The position numbers were made by a program, and so were the translations under genes. 64,000 bases of DNA from DASXRU01 sp036506395 (GTDB lineage Bacteria; Acidobacteriota; Blastocatellia; Pyrinomonadales; Pyrinomonadaceae): contig DASXRU010000251.1 of assembly GCA_036506395.1 (NCBI GenBank), positions 1-64,000 of the forward strand, read 5' to 3'. The notes under the pieces are model-generated. The model made no database searches, was not told the origin of the DNA, and saw only the letters and a list, made by a program, of their open reading frames with translations. Positions 44,886 to 54,677 of this stretch are shown here, in pieces (position 1 is the stretch's first letter; each line of letters begins with the position of its first letter).

Positions 44886-44962
44886 CGGGACGTGGCGCAG
44901 CCTGGTAGCGCGCACCCTTGGGGTGGGTGAGGCCCCGAGTTCGAATCTCGGCGTCCCGACCA
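44886..44962 (+). tRNA. tRNA-Pro (anticodon GGG)
   Basis: 77 bases with CCA encoded. Acceptor CGGGACG/CGTCCCG, D arm GCGC/GCGC with GG in the loop, anticodon arm CACCC-TTGGGGT-GGGTG and a normal TTCGAAT T loop. A strong terminator follows six bases on. Confidence 0.97.
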
Positions 44963-44967
44963 AATTT

Positions 44968-45003
44968 AAGGGCCTTCAATCTTTCGCATTGAAGGCCCTT
45001 TTT
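44968..45003 (+). terminator. Terminator after tRNA-Pro
   Basis: A perfect 13-base stem (AAGGGCCTTCAAT / ATTGAAGGCCCTT) with a 7-base loop, followed by TTT. Confidence 0.9.
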
Positions 45004-45113
45004 GATTTCTGCAGAAAAGGATCGGTAGATGCTTGAAAGAGTTTGACTTTCGCGCGCCGCCGAAAGCACTGGCAAGGATCGGGAAACTTGACTGACCTAA
45101 AACCCAGGCGCAC

Positions 45114-45545
45114 TCAGACGGCATCGTCCTTCAAATCGGCAATCACTATTTCCGAAGTCAGCATTTTGTGAACCGGACACTTGCCCGCTATCTCCTGCAG
45201 GCGGGTGCGCTGCTCGTCTGACAACTCGCCTTCGAAAGTCACTGAACGTTCTATGCGATGAATAAATCCTTCAGAGGAGGTGCACTCAGCACAGTCGCGC
45301 ACGTGAATTCTCTGCGCTCTCAAGCGCACGTTCACGCGCTGGAGTGGCCATGCCTTGCGTTGCGCGTACAGTGTGACAGTCATGGAGATGCAACTGCCAA
45401 GCGCTGCCAGCAGAAGCGTATAAGGGTCCGGTCCGGCGCCGTCACCGCCGGCATTCACCGGTTCGTCAGTGATTAGCGTCTGGTGTTCGCCATAGCGCAC
45501 TTCGTTTTGCAGGTTTATGAGGGAAGTTACCGTTACGTCGCTCAT
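45114..45545 (-). CDS. OsmC-family peroxide-defence protein
   Basis: 143 residues; ATG with AAGGAG seven bases upstream. OsmC/YhfA fold with the two redox Cys in LGSCISMTVTLYA and KCPVHKML. The family reduces organic hydroperoxides. It shares a short divergent gap with sucC that contains a long hairpin. Confidence 0.92.
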   Translation of the reverse strand: MSDVTVTSLINLQNEVRYGEHQTLITDEPVNAGGDGAGPDPYTLLLAALGSCISMTVTLYAQRKAWPLQRVNVRLRAQRIHVRDCAECTSSEGFIHRIERSVTFEGELSDEQRTRLQEIAGKCPVHKMLTSEIVIADLKDDAV

Positions 45546-45600
45546 TTACTGTCTCCTTATCTGCGCAGAGCATATCAGATAGTTCTTTCGCAGTGCAGGT

Positions 45601-45646
45601 GTAACGCGAACTGTTAGCGTGTTCGCAAACTAACAGTTTGCGTTAC
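45601..45646. repeat. Long hairpin in the osmC/sucC divergent gap
   Basis: A 17-base stem (GTAACGCGAACTGTTAG with CTAACAGTTTGCGTTAC, one G-T pair) with a 12-base loop. It sits about 80 bases before sucC and 55 bases before osmC. It may be an operator, a palindromic element or a riboregulatory hairpin. Confidence 0.7.
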
Positions 45647-45726
45647 AAGGACGGGCGGCTTGCCCCGGCCTGATTTGGCGGCTACACTCGTCGCGCTCCA
45701 ATCAAAACAATAAACGAGGATCGGCT

Positions 45727-46887
<1,161 letters not shown>

Positions 46888-46927
46888 CACTGTATCAAAA
46901 ACTGCCTCTTGATCCGCCGGCTCTCCA

Positions 46928-47422
46928 ATGAACTTTGGAAAGGTTCTTCGTGTCATCGTCTACATTAGCCGCTTTGGCTTGGCGGCCTTTTTCCTTTTCA
47001 CGGCGGGCGCAAAGCTCTGGTTCATAACCAGCTTCGTTAAGAATGTAGGCGAGTTGCTCAGCGCGATGCACTTCAACTACGAGCGCTGGATGTGGCCCGC
47101 GACCATCGGTGTTATCGCGGCTGAGGCGATCGCTGCACTCCTGTTGCTGTTGCCACGGACAGTGCGGCTCGGTTCCCTATTGGCGGCAGCGTTGCTAATT
47201 GGATTCAGCGCCTTCGCGCTCTATTACGTTTACGGTCTGCACGGTGAGGCGCTCGAGTGTGGCTGCTTTGGCGGCATCATTGCCAGCCAGTTGGGTGTGA
47301 CAACCGCGCTGCGCAATCTGGGATTGCTGATTCCGGCGCTGGTGGTCTTTTTTGGACACCCGCGCTTGCGTCGTCGATCTGGCGGTGATTCACAGGTAAG
47401 TGCGGCTATCGCCGAAAAGTAA
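46928..47422 (+). CDS. MauE/DoxX-like membrane protein
   Basis: 164 residues with four membrane helices (YISRFGLAAFFLFTAGAKL, then AEAIAALLLLLP, LLAAALLIGFSAFALYYVYG and LGLLIPALVVFFG). The motif GEALECGCFGG near residue 103 is the MauE-type Cys pair. MauE-like proteins help disulfide formation or redox steps in the membrane. It sits 40 bases past sucC and 11 before the beta-CASP gene, an unexpected place. Confidence 0.85.
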   Translation: MNFGKVLRVIVYISRFGLAAFFLFTAGAKLWFITSFVKNVGELLSAMHFNYERWMWPATIGVIAAEAIAALLLLLPRTVRLGSLLAAALLIGFSAFALYYVYGLHGEALECGCFGGIIASQLGVTTALRNLGLLIPALVVFFGHPRLRRRSGGDSQVSAAIAEK

Positions 47423-47433
47423 CGGGAGGTTTC

Positions 47434-48837
47434 TTGGCCACACTTTCATTTTGGGGCGCAGCGGGTTCGGTGACGGGATCGAAGTACCTGATCGAAACTG
47501 GCGCGGCTCGCGTGCTGGTTGACTGCGGCATGTTTCAGGGGCTGAAAGAATTGCGCGAGCGCAATTGGCAGGCGCCGCCGTTCGATCCTTCATCGCTTGA
47601 TGCCGTGCTCATTACGCATGCGCATATAGACCACACAGGCTACTTGCCACGCATTGTGGCCCAGGGCTTTCGCGGGCCAGTCTATTGCTCGCCCGGCACG
47701 GTGGACTTGCTAAAGATTCTCTTGCCCGACGCGGCGCGTTTGCAGGAAGAGGATGCCGACTATCGCAATCGCCATGGCCTGACAAAACATATGCCCGCTC
47801 TGCCGCTCTACACGGAGCGCGATGCGGATGACACCCTGAAGTTGATCCGAAGAGTTGAAAATACCGGCGAGCCGGTCGAAGTTGCCAAAGGCGTTCGTGC
47901 CGAATTTCGAATCGCCGGGCACATTCTCGGTTCGAGTTTGGTACTGGTCAGCATTGACGGCGCGGGCGACGATCAGAAGGGGAGGCGGCTGCTCTTTTCC
48001 GGCGACCTGGGCCATTACAATCAGCCGATAATCCACGATCCCGTGGCCCCTTCTGAGTGCGACTACCTGATAGTCGAATCAACCTATGGCGACCGGCTGC
48101 ACGATCCGGAGGATCCAAAAGATGCCCTGACACGAATCATCAAGGACGCAGCAACACGCAACAGCGCAGTGCTGATTCCCGCGTTTGCTGTCGGCCGAAC
48201 GCAGGAGATCATCTATTTGATTCGCGAGCTGGAGGAGGAAAAGAAGATCCCGATCTTGCCGGTGGCGGTTGATTCGCCAATGGCGGCTGCTACGACTAAG
48301 GTTTATGCGGGTCACTCGGAGGAGCAGGACGAAGCATACGCGACCGTACTTAAGCTACAGCAACAACCATTGCGCACGCATTCCATGATCACTGCATCTT
48401 CACGCGAGGAGTCGAAGCGCCTGAACGACGCGCAAGGGGCGCGTATCATCATAAGTGCTTCCGGGATGATGACCGGCGGTCGAGTCTTGCATCACGCGTT
48501 GCGGATCCTGCCCGACAGTAATGCCACCATTGTTTTCGTCGGTTATCAGGCGGCGGGGACCCTCGGCCGTCGCATCCAGGATGGTGAACGCGAAGTGAAA
48601 GTCCTGGGCCATTGGGTACCGGTGCGTTGCCGCCTGGCGCGTATCGGCGGCTTTTCCGCCCATGCTGACTGGAAAGAAATCCTGCACTGGCTGGAAGGCC
48701 TCAAGACCCCACCGCGCCGCACATTTTTGACGCACGGCGAGGCGGGGCCGGCAGGCGCTATGGCCGATCACATTCGCGAGCGATTCGGCTGGACCGTTGA
48801 AGTGCCGCAGTATGGCGAGAAGTTTGAACTTTCATAA
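47434..48837 (+). CDS. Metallo-beta-lactamase/beta-CASP RNase-like protein
   Basis: 467 residues from TTG, with GGAGG five bases upstream. Metallo-beta-lactamase motifs: ITHAHIDHTGYLPR, HILGSSLV, FSGDLGHYN and, in the beta-CASP part, STYGDRLH, IPAFAVGRTQEI, SASGMMTGGRVLHH and FSAHADWKEI, then FLTHGEAG. These match the bacterial CPSF/Ysh1-like family of RNA-processing nucleases. It probably acts as an RNase in the cytoplasm. It separates sucC from sucD and could process their transcript, which is inference. Confidence 0.93.
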   Translation: MATLSFWGAAGSVTGSKYLIETGAARVLVDCGMFQGLKELRERNWQAPPFDPSSLDAVLITHAHIDHTGYLPRIVAQGFRGPVYCSPGTVDLLKILLPDAARLQEEDADYRNRHGLTKHMPALPLYTERDADDTLKLIRRVENTGEPVEVAKGVRAEFRIAGHILGSSLVLVSIDGAGDDQKGRRLLFSGDLGHYNQPIIHDPVAPSECDYLIVESTYGDRLHDPEDPKDALTRIIKDAATRNSAVLIPAFAVGRTQEIIYLIRELEEEKKIPILPVAVDSPMAAATTKVYAGHSEEQDEAYATVLKLQQQPLRTHSMITASSREESKRLNDAQGARIIISASGMMTGGRVLHHALRILPDSNATIVFVGYQAAGTLGRRIQDGEREVKVLGHWVPVRCRLARIGGFSAHADWKEILHWLEGLKTPPRRTFLTHGEAGPAGAMADHIRERFGWTVEVPQYGEKFELS

Positions 48838-48883
48838 CGCAAGGTTGTAAAGTGACCACTCCTGATCGAAGTGAACAATAATA

Positions 48884-49768
48884 ATGAGCATCCTGGTTGA
48901 TAAATCCACGCGCCTTGTCGTGCAAGGCATTACCGGCAAGGAGGGTTCGTTTCATACCGCACAGATGGTGGAGTATGGAACGAATGTCGTTGGCGGCGTG
49001 ACGCCCGGCAAGGGCGGCACGAAGCATGAAGGCATTCCTGTATTCAATACCGTCGCTGATGCTGTCGGCGAAGAGGGCGCTAATGCGTCCGTGATTTACG
49101 TGCCGCCGGCATTCGCAGCGGACGCAATCATGGAGGCTGCAGCCGCAGGTATCGCGGTCGTTGTTTGCATCACTGAGGGTATTCCCACGCTTGATATGGT
49201 CAAGGTTAAGGAATACCTGGCTGACAAGCCGACGCGCCTGATCGGACCGAACTGCCCGGGAATCATCTCGCCCGGCAGGTGCAAGATTGGCATTATGCCC
49301 GGCCACATTCATCGCGAAGGTCGCGTCGGCGTGGTCTCGCGTTCGGGAACACTGACCTATGAAGCGGTGGGCCAACTGACCGCGCTCGGCCTGGGCCAGT
49401 CAACTGCCATCGGCATTGGGGGCGATCCGATTGTCGGCACTTCGCATGTTGATGCGCTGCGATTGTTTCAGGACGATGCTGAAACCGACGGCATTGTAAT
49501 GATCGGTGAAATCGGCGGCACGGCGGAAGAAGAAGCAGCCGCCTTTGCAAAGGCCAACGTCATGAAACCGGTTGTGGCATTCATTGCCGGCCAAACGGCG
49601 CCCCCCGGACGACGCATGGGCCATGCGGGAGCGATCATTGCCGGTGGCAAAGGAACGGCGGCCGAGAAGATGAGTGCGCTAACGGACGCCGGCATTCACG
49701 TGGTGAAGTCACCGGCTGACATTGGATCGGCGATGAAAGACGCGCTTGGTACTGCGGCCGCTCGATAG
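48884..49768 (+). CDS. sucD: Succinate--CoA ligase alpha subunit
   Basis: 294 residues (MSILVDKSTRLVVQGITGKEG). CoA-binding Rossmann part with YVPPAFAADAI and LIGPNCPGIISPG, and the active-site His in GRRMGHAGAIIAGG. It is the phosphohistidine subunit partnered with SucC. It lies almost 2 kb downstream of sucC on the same strand, with two inserted genes. Confidence 0.97.
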   Translation: MSILVDKSTRLVVQGITGKEGSFHTAQMVEYGTNVVGGVTPGKGGTKHEGIPVFNTVADAVGEEGANASVIYVPPAFAADAIMEAAAAGIAVVVCITEGIPTLDMVKVKEYLADKPTRLIGPNCPGIISPGRCKIGIMPGHIHREGRVGVVSRSGTLTYEAVGQLTALGLGQSTAIGIGGDPIVGTSHVDALRLFQDDAETDGIVMIGEIGGTAEEEAAAFAKANVMKPVVAFIAGQTAPPGRRMGHAGAIIAGGKGTAAEKMSALTDAGIHVVKSPADIGSAMKDALGTAAAR

Positions 49769-49780
49769 AAAGGCAGATTG

Positions 49781-50059
49781 GTGGGAGCCACAAAGTTCAA
49801 CTGGCGGATTCTGAGTACCTTGTCGAACATTGCTGCTGTTGTCTTAGGAGTCGTTTGGATTCTTGATTGGTATCACTGGAGTGGTTTGGAAGAATCCGTA
49901 ATGGACAACCCGGCGGCCAGAAGCGTGTGGCTGCGGGAGCAACATTTGTACACACGCATCGGGTTGGTTGCTGCAGCGTTCATGATAGGTTCCAAAATCG
50001 CTTACTGGGTGATTGAGTACCTACACGACCGGCGAATGACCACAAACAAAGGAGGCTGA
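49781..50059 (+). CDS. Small hypothetical membrane protein
   Basis: 92 residues from GTG (a TTG one codon earlier is possible). Two membrane helices: LSNIAAVVLGVVWILDWY and RIGLVAAAFMIGSKIAYWV. The end is basic. Its stop overlaps the ndk start (TGATG). No known family recognised. Confidence 0.72.
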   Translation: MGATKFNWRILSTLSNIAAVVLGVVWILDWYHWSGLEESVMDNPAARSVWLREQHLYTRIGLVAAAFMIGSKIAYWVIEYLHDRRMTTNKGG

Positions 50060-50487
50060 TGACAGAACAAGCAGGTAATCTTACTTTCGCAATCGTCAAG
50101 CCCGACGCGGTGCGCGCGGGCAATACCGGGAAGATTGTCGATCGTATTATCGCCGGAGGATTTCGCATTCGCGCCATGAAGCTGCTGCACCTGACGCGCG
50201 CGCAGGCCGAAGGTTTCTACGCTGTTCATCGCGAGCGCCCTTTCTTTCCCGGCCTGACGGAATTCATGTCCAGCGCGCCCTGCGTCGTGATGGTCCTTGA
50301 GAAACCGGGCGCGGTCAAAGCGTGGCGCGATCTGATGGGTGCCACTGATCCGGCCAGAGCCGAGGCGGACACGATCCGAAAAGAGTTTGGCTCTTCGGTA
50401 GGCGAGAACGCTACGCACGGCTCCGATTCGGACGAAAACGCTGTCATCGAGATTTCCTACTTTTTCAGTCAGCTTGAAATTGTTTAG
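50059..50487 (+). CDS. ndk: Nucleoside diphosphate kinase
   Basis: 142 residues; its ATG overlaps the preceding stop. NDK fold with TFAIVKPDAVRAG, the family's KLLHLTRAQAEGFYAVH, MVLEKPGAV and the phospho-histidine in NATHGSDSDENA. It balances NTP pools. Full length. The palindromic spacer that follows begins two bases past the stop. Confidence 0.97.
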   Translation: MTEQAGNLTFAIVKPDAVRAGNTGKIVDRIIAGGFRIRAMKLLHLTRAQAEGFYAVHRERPFFPGLTEFMSSAPCVVMVLEKPGAVKAWRDLMGATDPARAEADTIRKEFGSSVGENATHGSDSDENAVIEISYFFSQLEIV

Positions 50488-50488
50488 C

Positions 50489-50620
50489 TGCGGTACTTCG
50501 ATCTTTGTACTTAGTTCTTTGGCGTTTACTATAGCAACCGTGCTTGTATATCAGGCAGGAACGCAAATATCGCGAAGTTCAAAGTACGAAGCACGAAATA
50601 CCAGGTTCAAACTACAAACC
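50489..50620. repeat. Palindromic spacer, 'GTACTT / AAGTAC' word type
   Basis: Left arm around GGTACTTCGATCTTTGTACTT, right arm around CAAAGTACGAAGCACGAAATA; the two pair imperfectly, at about 70 percent by eye. The left arm starts right after the ndk stop. Confidence 0.5.
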
Positions 50621-50633
50621 GGGGCCAACTCTT

Positions 50634-51146
50634 ATGAAACGCTGCCCTCTATGCAGTCGCACCTATGAAGACAACGCGCTGAGTTTTTGTCTGGCGGATG
50701 GCTCGGCGCTGATCAATGACGAACCAGCTACGCCGAGTTCTTTCCCTCCGCAGCCCACAATTCCGGCCCCGCCGCCGGCTACTGACTGGAGTTCACCGCG
50801 GGCACCAGTAACGCCGTCTCCCGGTTCCTGGAATAGCGCTGGCTTGCCGCAGCAGCCTGCACCGGCCTGGAGTGGGGGTTATCAGCAACCAGTCTATCGT
50901 CCGAGCCCGGAGCAGGGACTTGCCATAAGCTCGTTGGTGTGCGGCGTTCTCAGTTTCGTCTGTTGTAGCATCTTCACGGGAATTCCGGCCATCGTTCTTG
51001 GGATAATGGCTATCAACAAAGAGAAGAATGATCCTCAGCGCTATAGTGGTAAAGGAATGGCGATTGGGGGCATCGTCATGGGAGCCCTCTCAATTTTAAT
51101 AGCTAGTGTTTACGTCCTGGCTCTGCTAGCCGGGGTCATACGCTAG
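50634..51146 (+). CDS. Zinc-ribbon membrane protein with DUF4190-like domain
   Basis: 170 residues from ATG (MKRCPLCSRTYEDNALSFC). The N-terminus has a zinc-ribbon start (C-x2-C, then FC). A long Pro-rich linker (about 30-95) leads to two membrane helices (ISSLVCGVLSFVCCSIFTG and GGIVMGALSILIASVYVLA) separated by a short IAINKEKNDP turn. This resembles DUF4190 proteins. Role unknown. Confidence 0.78.
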   Translation: MKRCPLCSRTYEDNALSFCLADGSALINDEPATPSSFPPQPTIPAPPPATDWSSPRAPVTPSPGSWNSAGLPQQPAPAWSGGYQQPVYRPSPEQGLAISSLVCGVLSFVCCSIFTGIPAIVLGIMAINKEKNDPQRYSGKGMAIGGIVMGALSILIASVYVLALLAGVIR

Positions 51147-51164
51147 CTTGACCAGAGAGGTTTT

Positions 51165-51686
51165 ATGTCAATCATCAGCGACGTGATCGACTCGACACGC
51201 GCCATCATCAAGGGGATGAGCGTTACACTGTCCTACATCCCCAAAACGAAACAGACAGTGCAATACCCGGAGGAGCCGGTAACGGTTCAGCCTCGTTATC
51301 GCGGCCAACACCTGCTGCACGTCGACGAGAATGGAAAGGAGAAATGCGTGGCGTGCTTTCTTTGCGCCGCTGCTTGCCCCTCGGAATGCATCTACATCGT
51401 CGCCAAAGACGATCCGCGCACGCCCGCTGAGCGCATCGGGGTGGATGAGCGCTACGCTGAGGTTTACAACATCGATTACGGCCGCTGCATTTTCTGTGGC
51501 TATTGCGTGGAGGCTTGTCCCAAGGATGCAATCACGCATGGCTACAACTTCGAGCTTTCGGTTTACAACCGCGCTGACCTGCTGAAGACGAAGGACGACT
51601 TGTTGATTACGAAGCAGGTCCAATCGAAAAACTATCGCGTGGCTTCTTCACACGAAGACGTAGACTCTGAGTACAAAGAAGTCTGA
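51165..51686 (+). CDS. nuoI: NADH-quinone oxidoreductase subunit NuoI-like ferredoxin
   Basis: 173 residues with AGAGG six bases upstream. Two 4Fe-4S clusters: EKCVACFLCAAACPSECI and GRCIFCGYCVEACPKDAI. The start VIDSTRAIIKGMSVTLSY and the RYRGQHLL segment match NuoI of complex I. In most genomes nuoI lies in the nuo cluster; here none of the other nuo genes are within the window. It may be a stand-alone or displaced copy. Confidence 0.88.
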   Translation: MSIISDVIDSTRAIIKGMSVTLSYIPKTKQTVQYPEEPVTVQPRYRGQHLLHVDENGKEKCVACFLCAAACPSECIYIVAKDDPRTPAERIGVDERYAEVYNIDYGRCIFCGYCVEACPKDAITHGYNFELSVYNRADLLKTKDDLLITKQVQSKNYRVASSHEDVDSEYKEV

Positions 51687-51973
51687 GGGTCAGAGGTCAG
51701 AAGTCAGACGAGGCGGAGGGATGAAGGTGGAAGAATGAAGGCCCAAGATTTTCCATTTTTCATTTTTCATTTCTCATTTGCCATTAGCGAGTTCAAGTTG
51801 GAGGTTGCATTTCGAGTTGAATCACCATTGAACTCATCGCTCAGACCCTAAACACGCTAGTGACGAACAATAATGGCAAATGAGAAATGAGAAATGACAA
51901 ATGGAAAATCTTCACTTCAATCTTCCACCTTCATCCCTCCGCCTCCTCTGACCTCTGATCTCTGACCTCTGGT
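51687..51973. repeat. Large palindromic spacer (arms about 100 bases)
   Basis: The gap between nuoI and the cyclase is almost all one inverted repeat. The left arm starts GTCAGAGGTCAGAAGTCAGA, then has GGAGGGATGAAGGTGGAAG and CATTTTTCATTTCTCATTTG. The right arm mirrors this with CAAATGAGAAATGAG and CTTCCACCTTCATCCCTCC. The loop is about 75 bases and has its own inner pairing (AGCGAGTTCAA / TTGAACTCATCGCT). The cyclase start follows five bases after the right arm. Confidence 0.85.
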
Positions 51974-51977
51974 TCAT

Positions 51978-53813
51978 ATGGCCTACCGCGAATTCCATTA
52001 TCGCTGGGAGTTCGATCTCCAATCGAGCCCGGAAGCACTCTGGCCCCTGGTTGCCAATACCAATCGTTTTAATCGAGATACCGGTGTGCCTCCGATCGAG
52101 CCAACCGACGACGGAGAAGAAATCGTAAATGCCCGGCGGCGGCTGCGCCTCTTCGTTTTCGGTTTGCCGGTCGAGTGGGAAGAGCAACCCTTTGAATGGA
52201 TCAGGCCATTTCGCTTTGGAGTTGTTCGGCGATACCGGAAAGGCCCGATGGCCGAGATGCGCGTGCTCGCAGAATTGGCGCCGAACGAGAAGGGTGGCAC
52301 CCATCTTACTTACCAGGTATTTGCTCGGCCGAAGACCCTCCTTGGACTCTTAGCCATTCCCGTGCAAATAGGCGTTATGAGTAAACGAAGTTTCGTCGCG
52401 ACATTTCGGCGATACGACCGGCTGGCCGCAAAAGGAGAGAACGTTGTCCGATCATCCGAACCAACCTTCGCTCCTGGAGGACGCGCGCGGCTGGCGCTGC
52501 TTGATGCAAAGCTGCGCTCGCAGATTGCCGATGCGACTCTCGCCGGCAAACTGATCGAGACGTTGACTGAGGCAGATGAATTAACCCTCTCACGTATCCG
52601 GCCGTTCGCCCTGGCGGACTACTGGAAGGCGCCGCGAAAGGAGGTGCTGGCGGTTTGTTTGCAGGCGACGCGAATTGGTTTGCTCGATCTTCAATGGGAA
52701 TTGATTTGTCCGCACTGTCGCGGCGCGGTGCAGACGGCGGCATCGCTGGCGGGTGTGCACTCGCAAGCGGAGTGCGCCGGCTGCAATATTGACTTCACTG
52801 TTAATTTCGATCGATCAGTGGAACTGACCTTTCGTCCGAATCCTTCCATTCGCCAGGTGGAGAGTCGCTCATTCTGCATCGGCGGGCCGGAAATCACGCC
52901 GCACGTGATCGCGCAGCAGCTACTGCCTGCGGGAACCAGGCGTGAATTGCTGGTGCCACTCGAGGAGGGTCGATATCGTTTGCGCGCCCTGGCGTTGCCC
53001 GGGGGCCAATTCCTCGCGGCCGGCCCAAGCGGAGCAAAGGAAGCTGTCCTAATGGCTTCCGCCAGTGGTTGGTCTATCGGCGAGCTGAAATTGTCTTTGC
53101 AACCTTCATTGCGTTTTGAGAATGCCACCGACAGCGAACAGCTTTTCATTCTCGAGCGGATGGCGTGGAGCGATCAGGCAGCGACTGCCGCCGAGGTAAC
53201 GGCGCTTCAGGTCTTCCGCGATCTTTTTGCCCATGAGGCCCTGCGTCCCGGCGATCAGATTTCAGTTGGCAGTCTAACGGTTCTCTTTACCGACCTGCGA
53301 AACTCGACCCAGATGTATCGAGAGATCGGCGACGCGACGGCGTTCGGACACGTGATGAATCACTTCGATGTTTTGAAGCAGGCCATCGCGGATGAAGATG
53401 GCGCGCTGGTGAAAACAATAGGGGACGCTGTCATGGCCGTGTTTCGCCGGCCGGCGTCGGCTTTGCGCGCGATGTTGAAAGCGCAACAGACGCTGGCATC
53501 GCCGCCTGAGGGAATGCAACCGCTGACGTTAAAGGCCGGGCTGCACACGGGGCCATGCATCGCGGTAACTCTGAACGATCGGCTGGATTATTTCGGCTCG
53601 ACGGTAAACATGGCTGCGCGCCTGGAGAGTCTTTCCAGCGGCAATGACGTGATTGTTTCCACCGAGGTGTGCGCCGATCCGGAAGTAAAAGAGTTGCTGG
53701 AAGATCCTGAAAGTGGGCTGGTCTCAACCAGATTTGAAGTGCCGCTGAAGGGCTTCGCCGAAGAATGCTTCGAGCTCTGGCGCGTGGCCCGGGCAAATGC
53801 CGCCAGGGTTTAG
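51978..53813 (+). CDS. Class III adenylate/guanylate cyclase with START-like and DUF5939 domains
   Basis: 611 residues. N-terminal SRPBCC/START-like fold (about 1-150), then a DUF5939-type middle with a zinc-ribbon (CPHCR, CAGC) and a C-terminal cyclase domain (about 430-600). The catalytic part shows LFTDLRNSTQMYREIGD (first metal Asp), LVKTIGDAVMAVF (second metal Asp and the Lys), and DYFGSTVNMAARLESLS (Asn/Arg). Such cyclases make cAMP or cGMP. No membrane helix. The genes downstream include a cNMP-binding protein, so a local nucleotide signal is likely. Confidence 0.92.
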   Translation: MAYREFHYRWEFDLQSSPEALWPLVANTNRFNRDTGVPPIEPTDDGEEIVNARRRLRLFVFGLPVEWEEQPFEWIRPFRFGVVRRYRKGPMAEMRVLAELAPNEKGGTHLTYQVFARPKTLLGLLAIPVQIGVMSKRSFVATFRRYDRLAAKGENVVRSSEPTFAPGGRARLALLDAKLRSQIADATLAGKLIETLTEADELTLSRIRPFALADYWKAPRKEVLAVCLQATRIGLLDLQWELICPHCRGAVQTAASLAGVHSQAECAGCNIDFTVNFDRSVELTFRPNPSIRQVESRSFCIGGPEITPHVIAQQLLPAGTRRELLVPLEEGRYRLRALALPGGQFLAAGPSGAKEAVLMASASGWSIGELKLSLQPSLRFENATDSEQLFILERMAWSDQAATAAEVTALQVFRDLFAHEALRPGDQISVGSLTVLFTDLRNSTQMYREIGDATAFGHVMNHFDVLKQAIADEDGALVKTIGDAVMAVFRRPASALRAMLKAQQTLASPPEGMQPLTLKAGLHTGPCIAVTLNDRLDYFGSTVNMAARLESLSSGNDVIVSTEVCADPEVKELLEDPESGLVSTRFEVPLKGFAEECFELWRVARANAARV

Positions 53814-53852
53814 AGGACTTGTCCCGCCTCTTAACGAGGTTTGAATTTACCA

Positions 53853-54530
53853 ATGCCGCTAATCGAGACGAGGGAAGTGTCGAAGATCTATCCGATGGGT
53901 ACCACGCGGGTGGTGGCGTTGGACTCAGTTTCCATAGCGATAGACGAAGGCGAATTTGTCGCGATCCAGGGAACCTCGGGCTCAGGCAAGTCAACCCTGC
54001 TGAATCTGCTGGGCGGCCTCGATCGCCCGACGAGTGGCGAAGTACTGTTCGACTCAAAGTCACTGGCTCCGCTCGGCAAAAAGCAGATGGCGCAGTACCG
54101 CGGTCACTCAGTCGGCATGATCTTTCAAAACTTCAATCTGATCTCCACTATGAGCGCGGCCGAAAACGTTCGGCTGGCCCTGGCCTTCGGCGGGCTGCGC
54201 GGCGCGCAGCGCCGCAAGCGGGCGCAGCAATTGCTGGAACGGGTCGGTCTGGGCGATCGAATGGACCACCGGCCGTCGGAACTATCCGGCGGTGAGCAGC
54301 AGCGCGTGGCAATTGCCCGGGCGCTGGCAAACCAGCCGCGCGTTCTACTTGCCGATGAGCCAACCGGGAATTTAGACTCAACCCGCGCCCACGAACTGCT
54401 GGCGCTATTACGCGAGATGGTCGCCGATTCGCTGACGGTATTGCTGGTCACGCACGATCGCGAGCTCGCCACCAGCTTTGCGGACCGAATTATTTTGATG
54501 AAGGACGGACGCGTCTTCGCGGATAGATAA
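53853..54530 (+). CDS. ABC transporter ATP-binding protein, LolD/MacB type
   Basis: 225 residues from ATG (MPLIETREVSKIYPMG). ABC motifs: GTSGSGKSTLL (Walker A), LSGGEQQRVAIARAL (signature), LLADEPTGNLDS (Walker B) and TVLLVTHDRELA (switch). It energises a FtsX/MacB-type permease. The likely permease gene is 1.9 kb downstream, separated by two genes. It starts 39 bases after the cyclase stop. Confidence 0.94.
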   Translation: MPLIETREVSKIYPMGTTRVVALDSVSIAIDEGEFVAIQGTSGSGKSTLLNLLGGLDRPTSGEVLFDSKSLAPLGKKQMAQYRGHSVGMIFQNFNLISTMSAAENVRLALAFGGLRGAQRRKRAQQLLERVGLGDRMDHRPSELSGGEQQRVAIARALANQPRVLLADEPTGNLDSTRAHELLALLREMVADSLTVLLVTHDRELATSFADRIILMKDGRVFADR

Positions 54531-54555
54531 TGATGGGTTGCGCGGGAGGTTAAAG

Positions 54556-54655
54556 AAGGAAGATTTTCCATTTGTCATTTCGTTCGTCATTAGCGTGTTG
54601 GGGTTTGCACGATGAGTTCGATGACAAATGATAAATGACAAATCTTCGCCTTCAT
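54556..54655. repeat. Palindromic spacer, 'ATTTGTCATTT' word type
   Basis: Left arm GAAGGAAGATTTTCCATTTG and TCATTTCG; right arm CAAATGATAAATGACAAATC and TTCGCCTTC. The loop (GCGTGTTGGGGTTTGCACG) looks like a short version of the loop in the 51687 element, so both may come from one source. Confidence 0.65.
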
Positions 54656-54677
54656 CAATGCATAAAGAGGTAACCCT

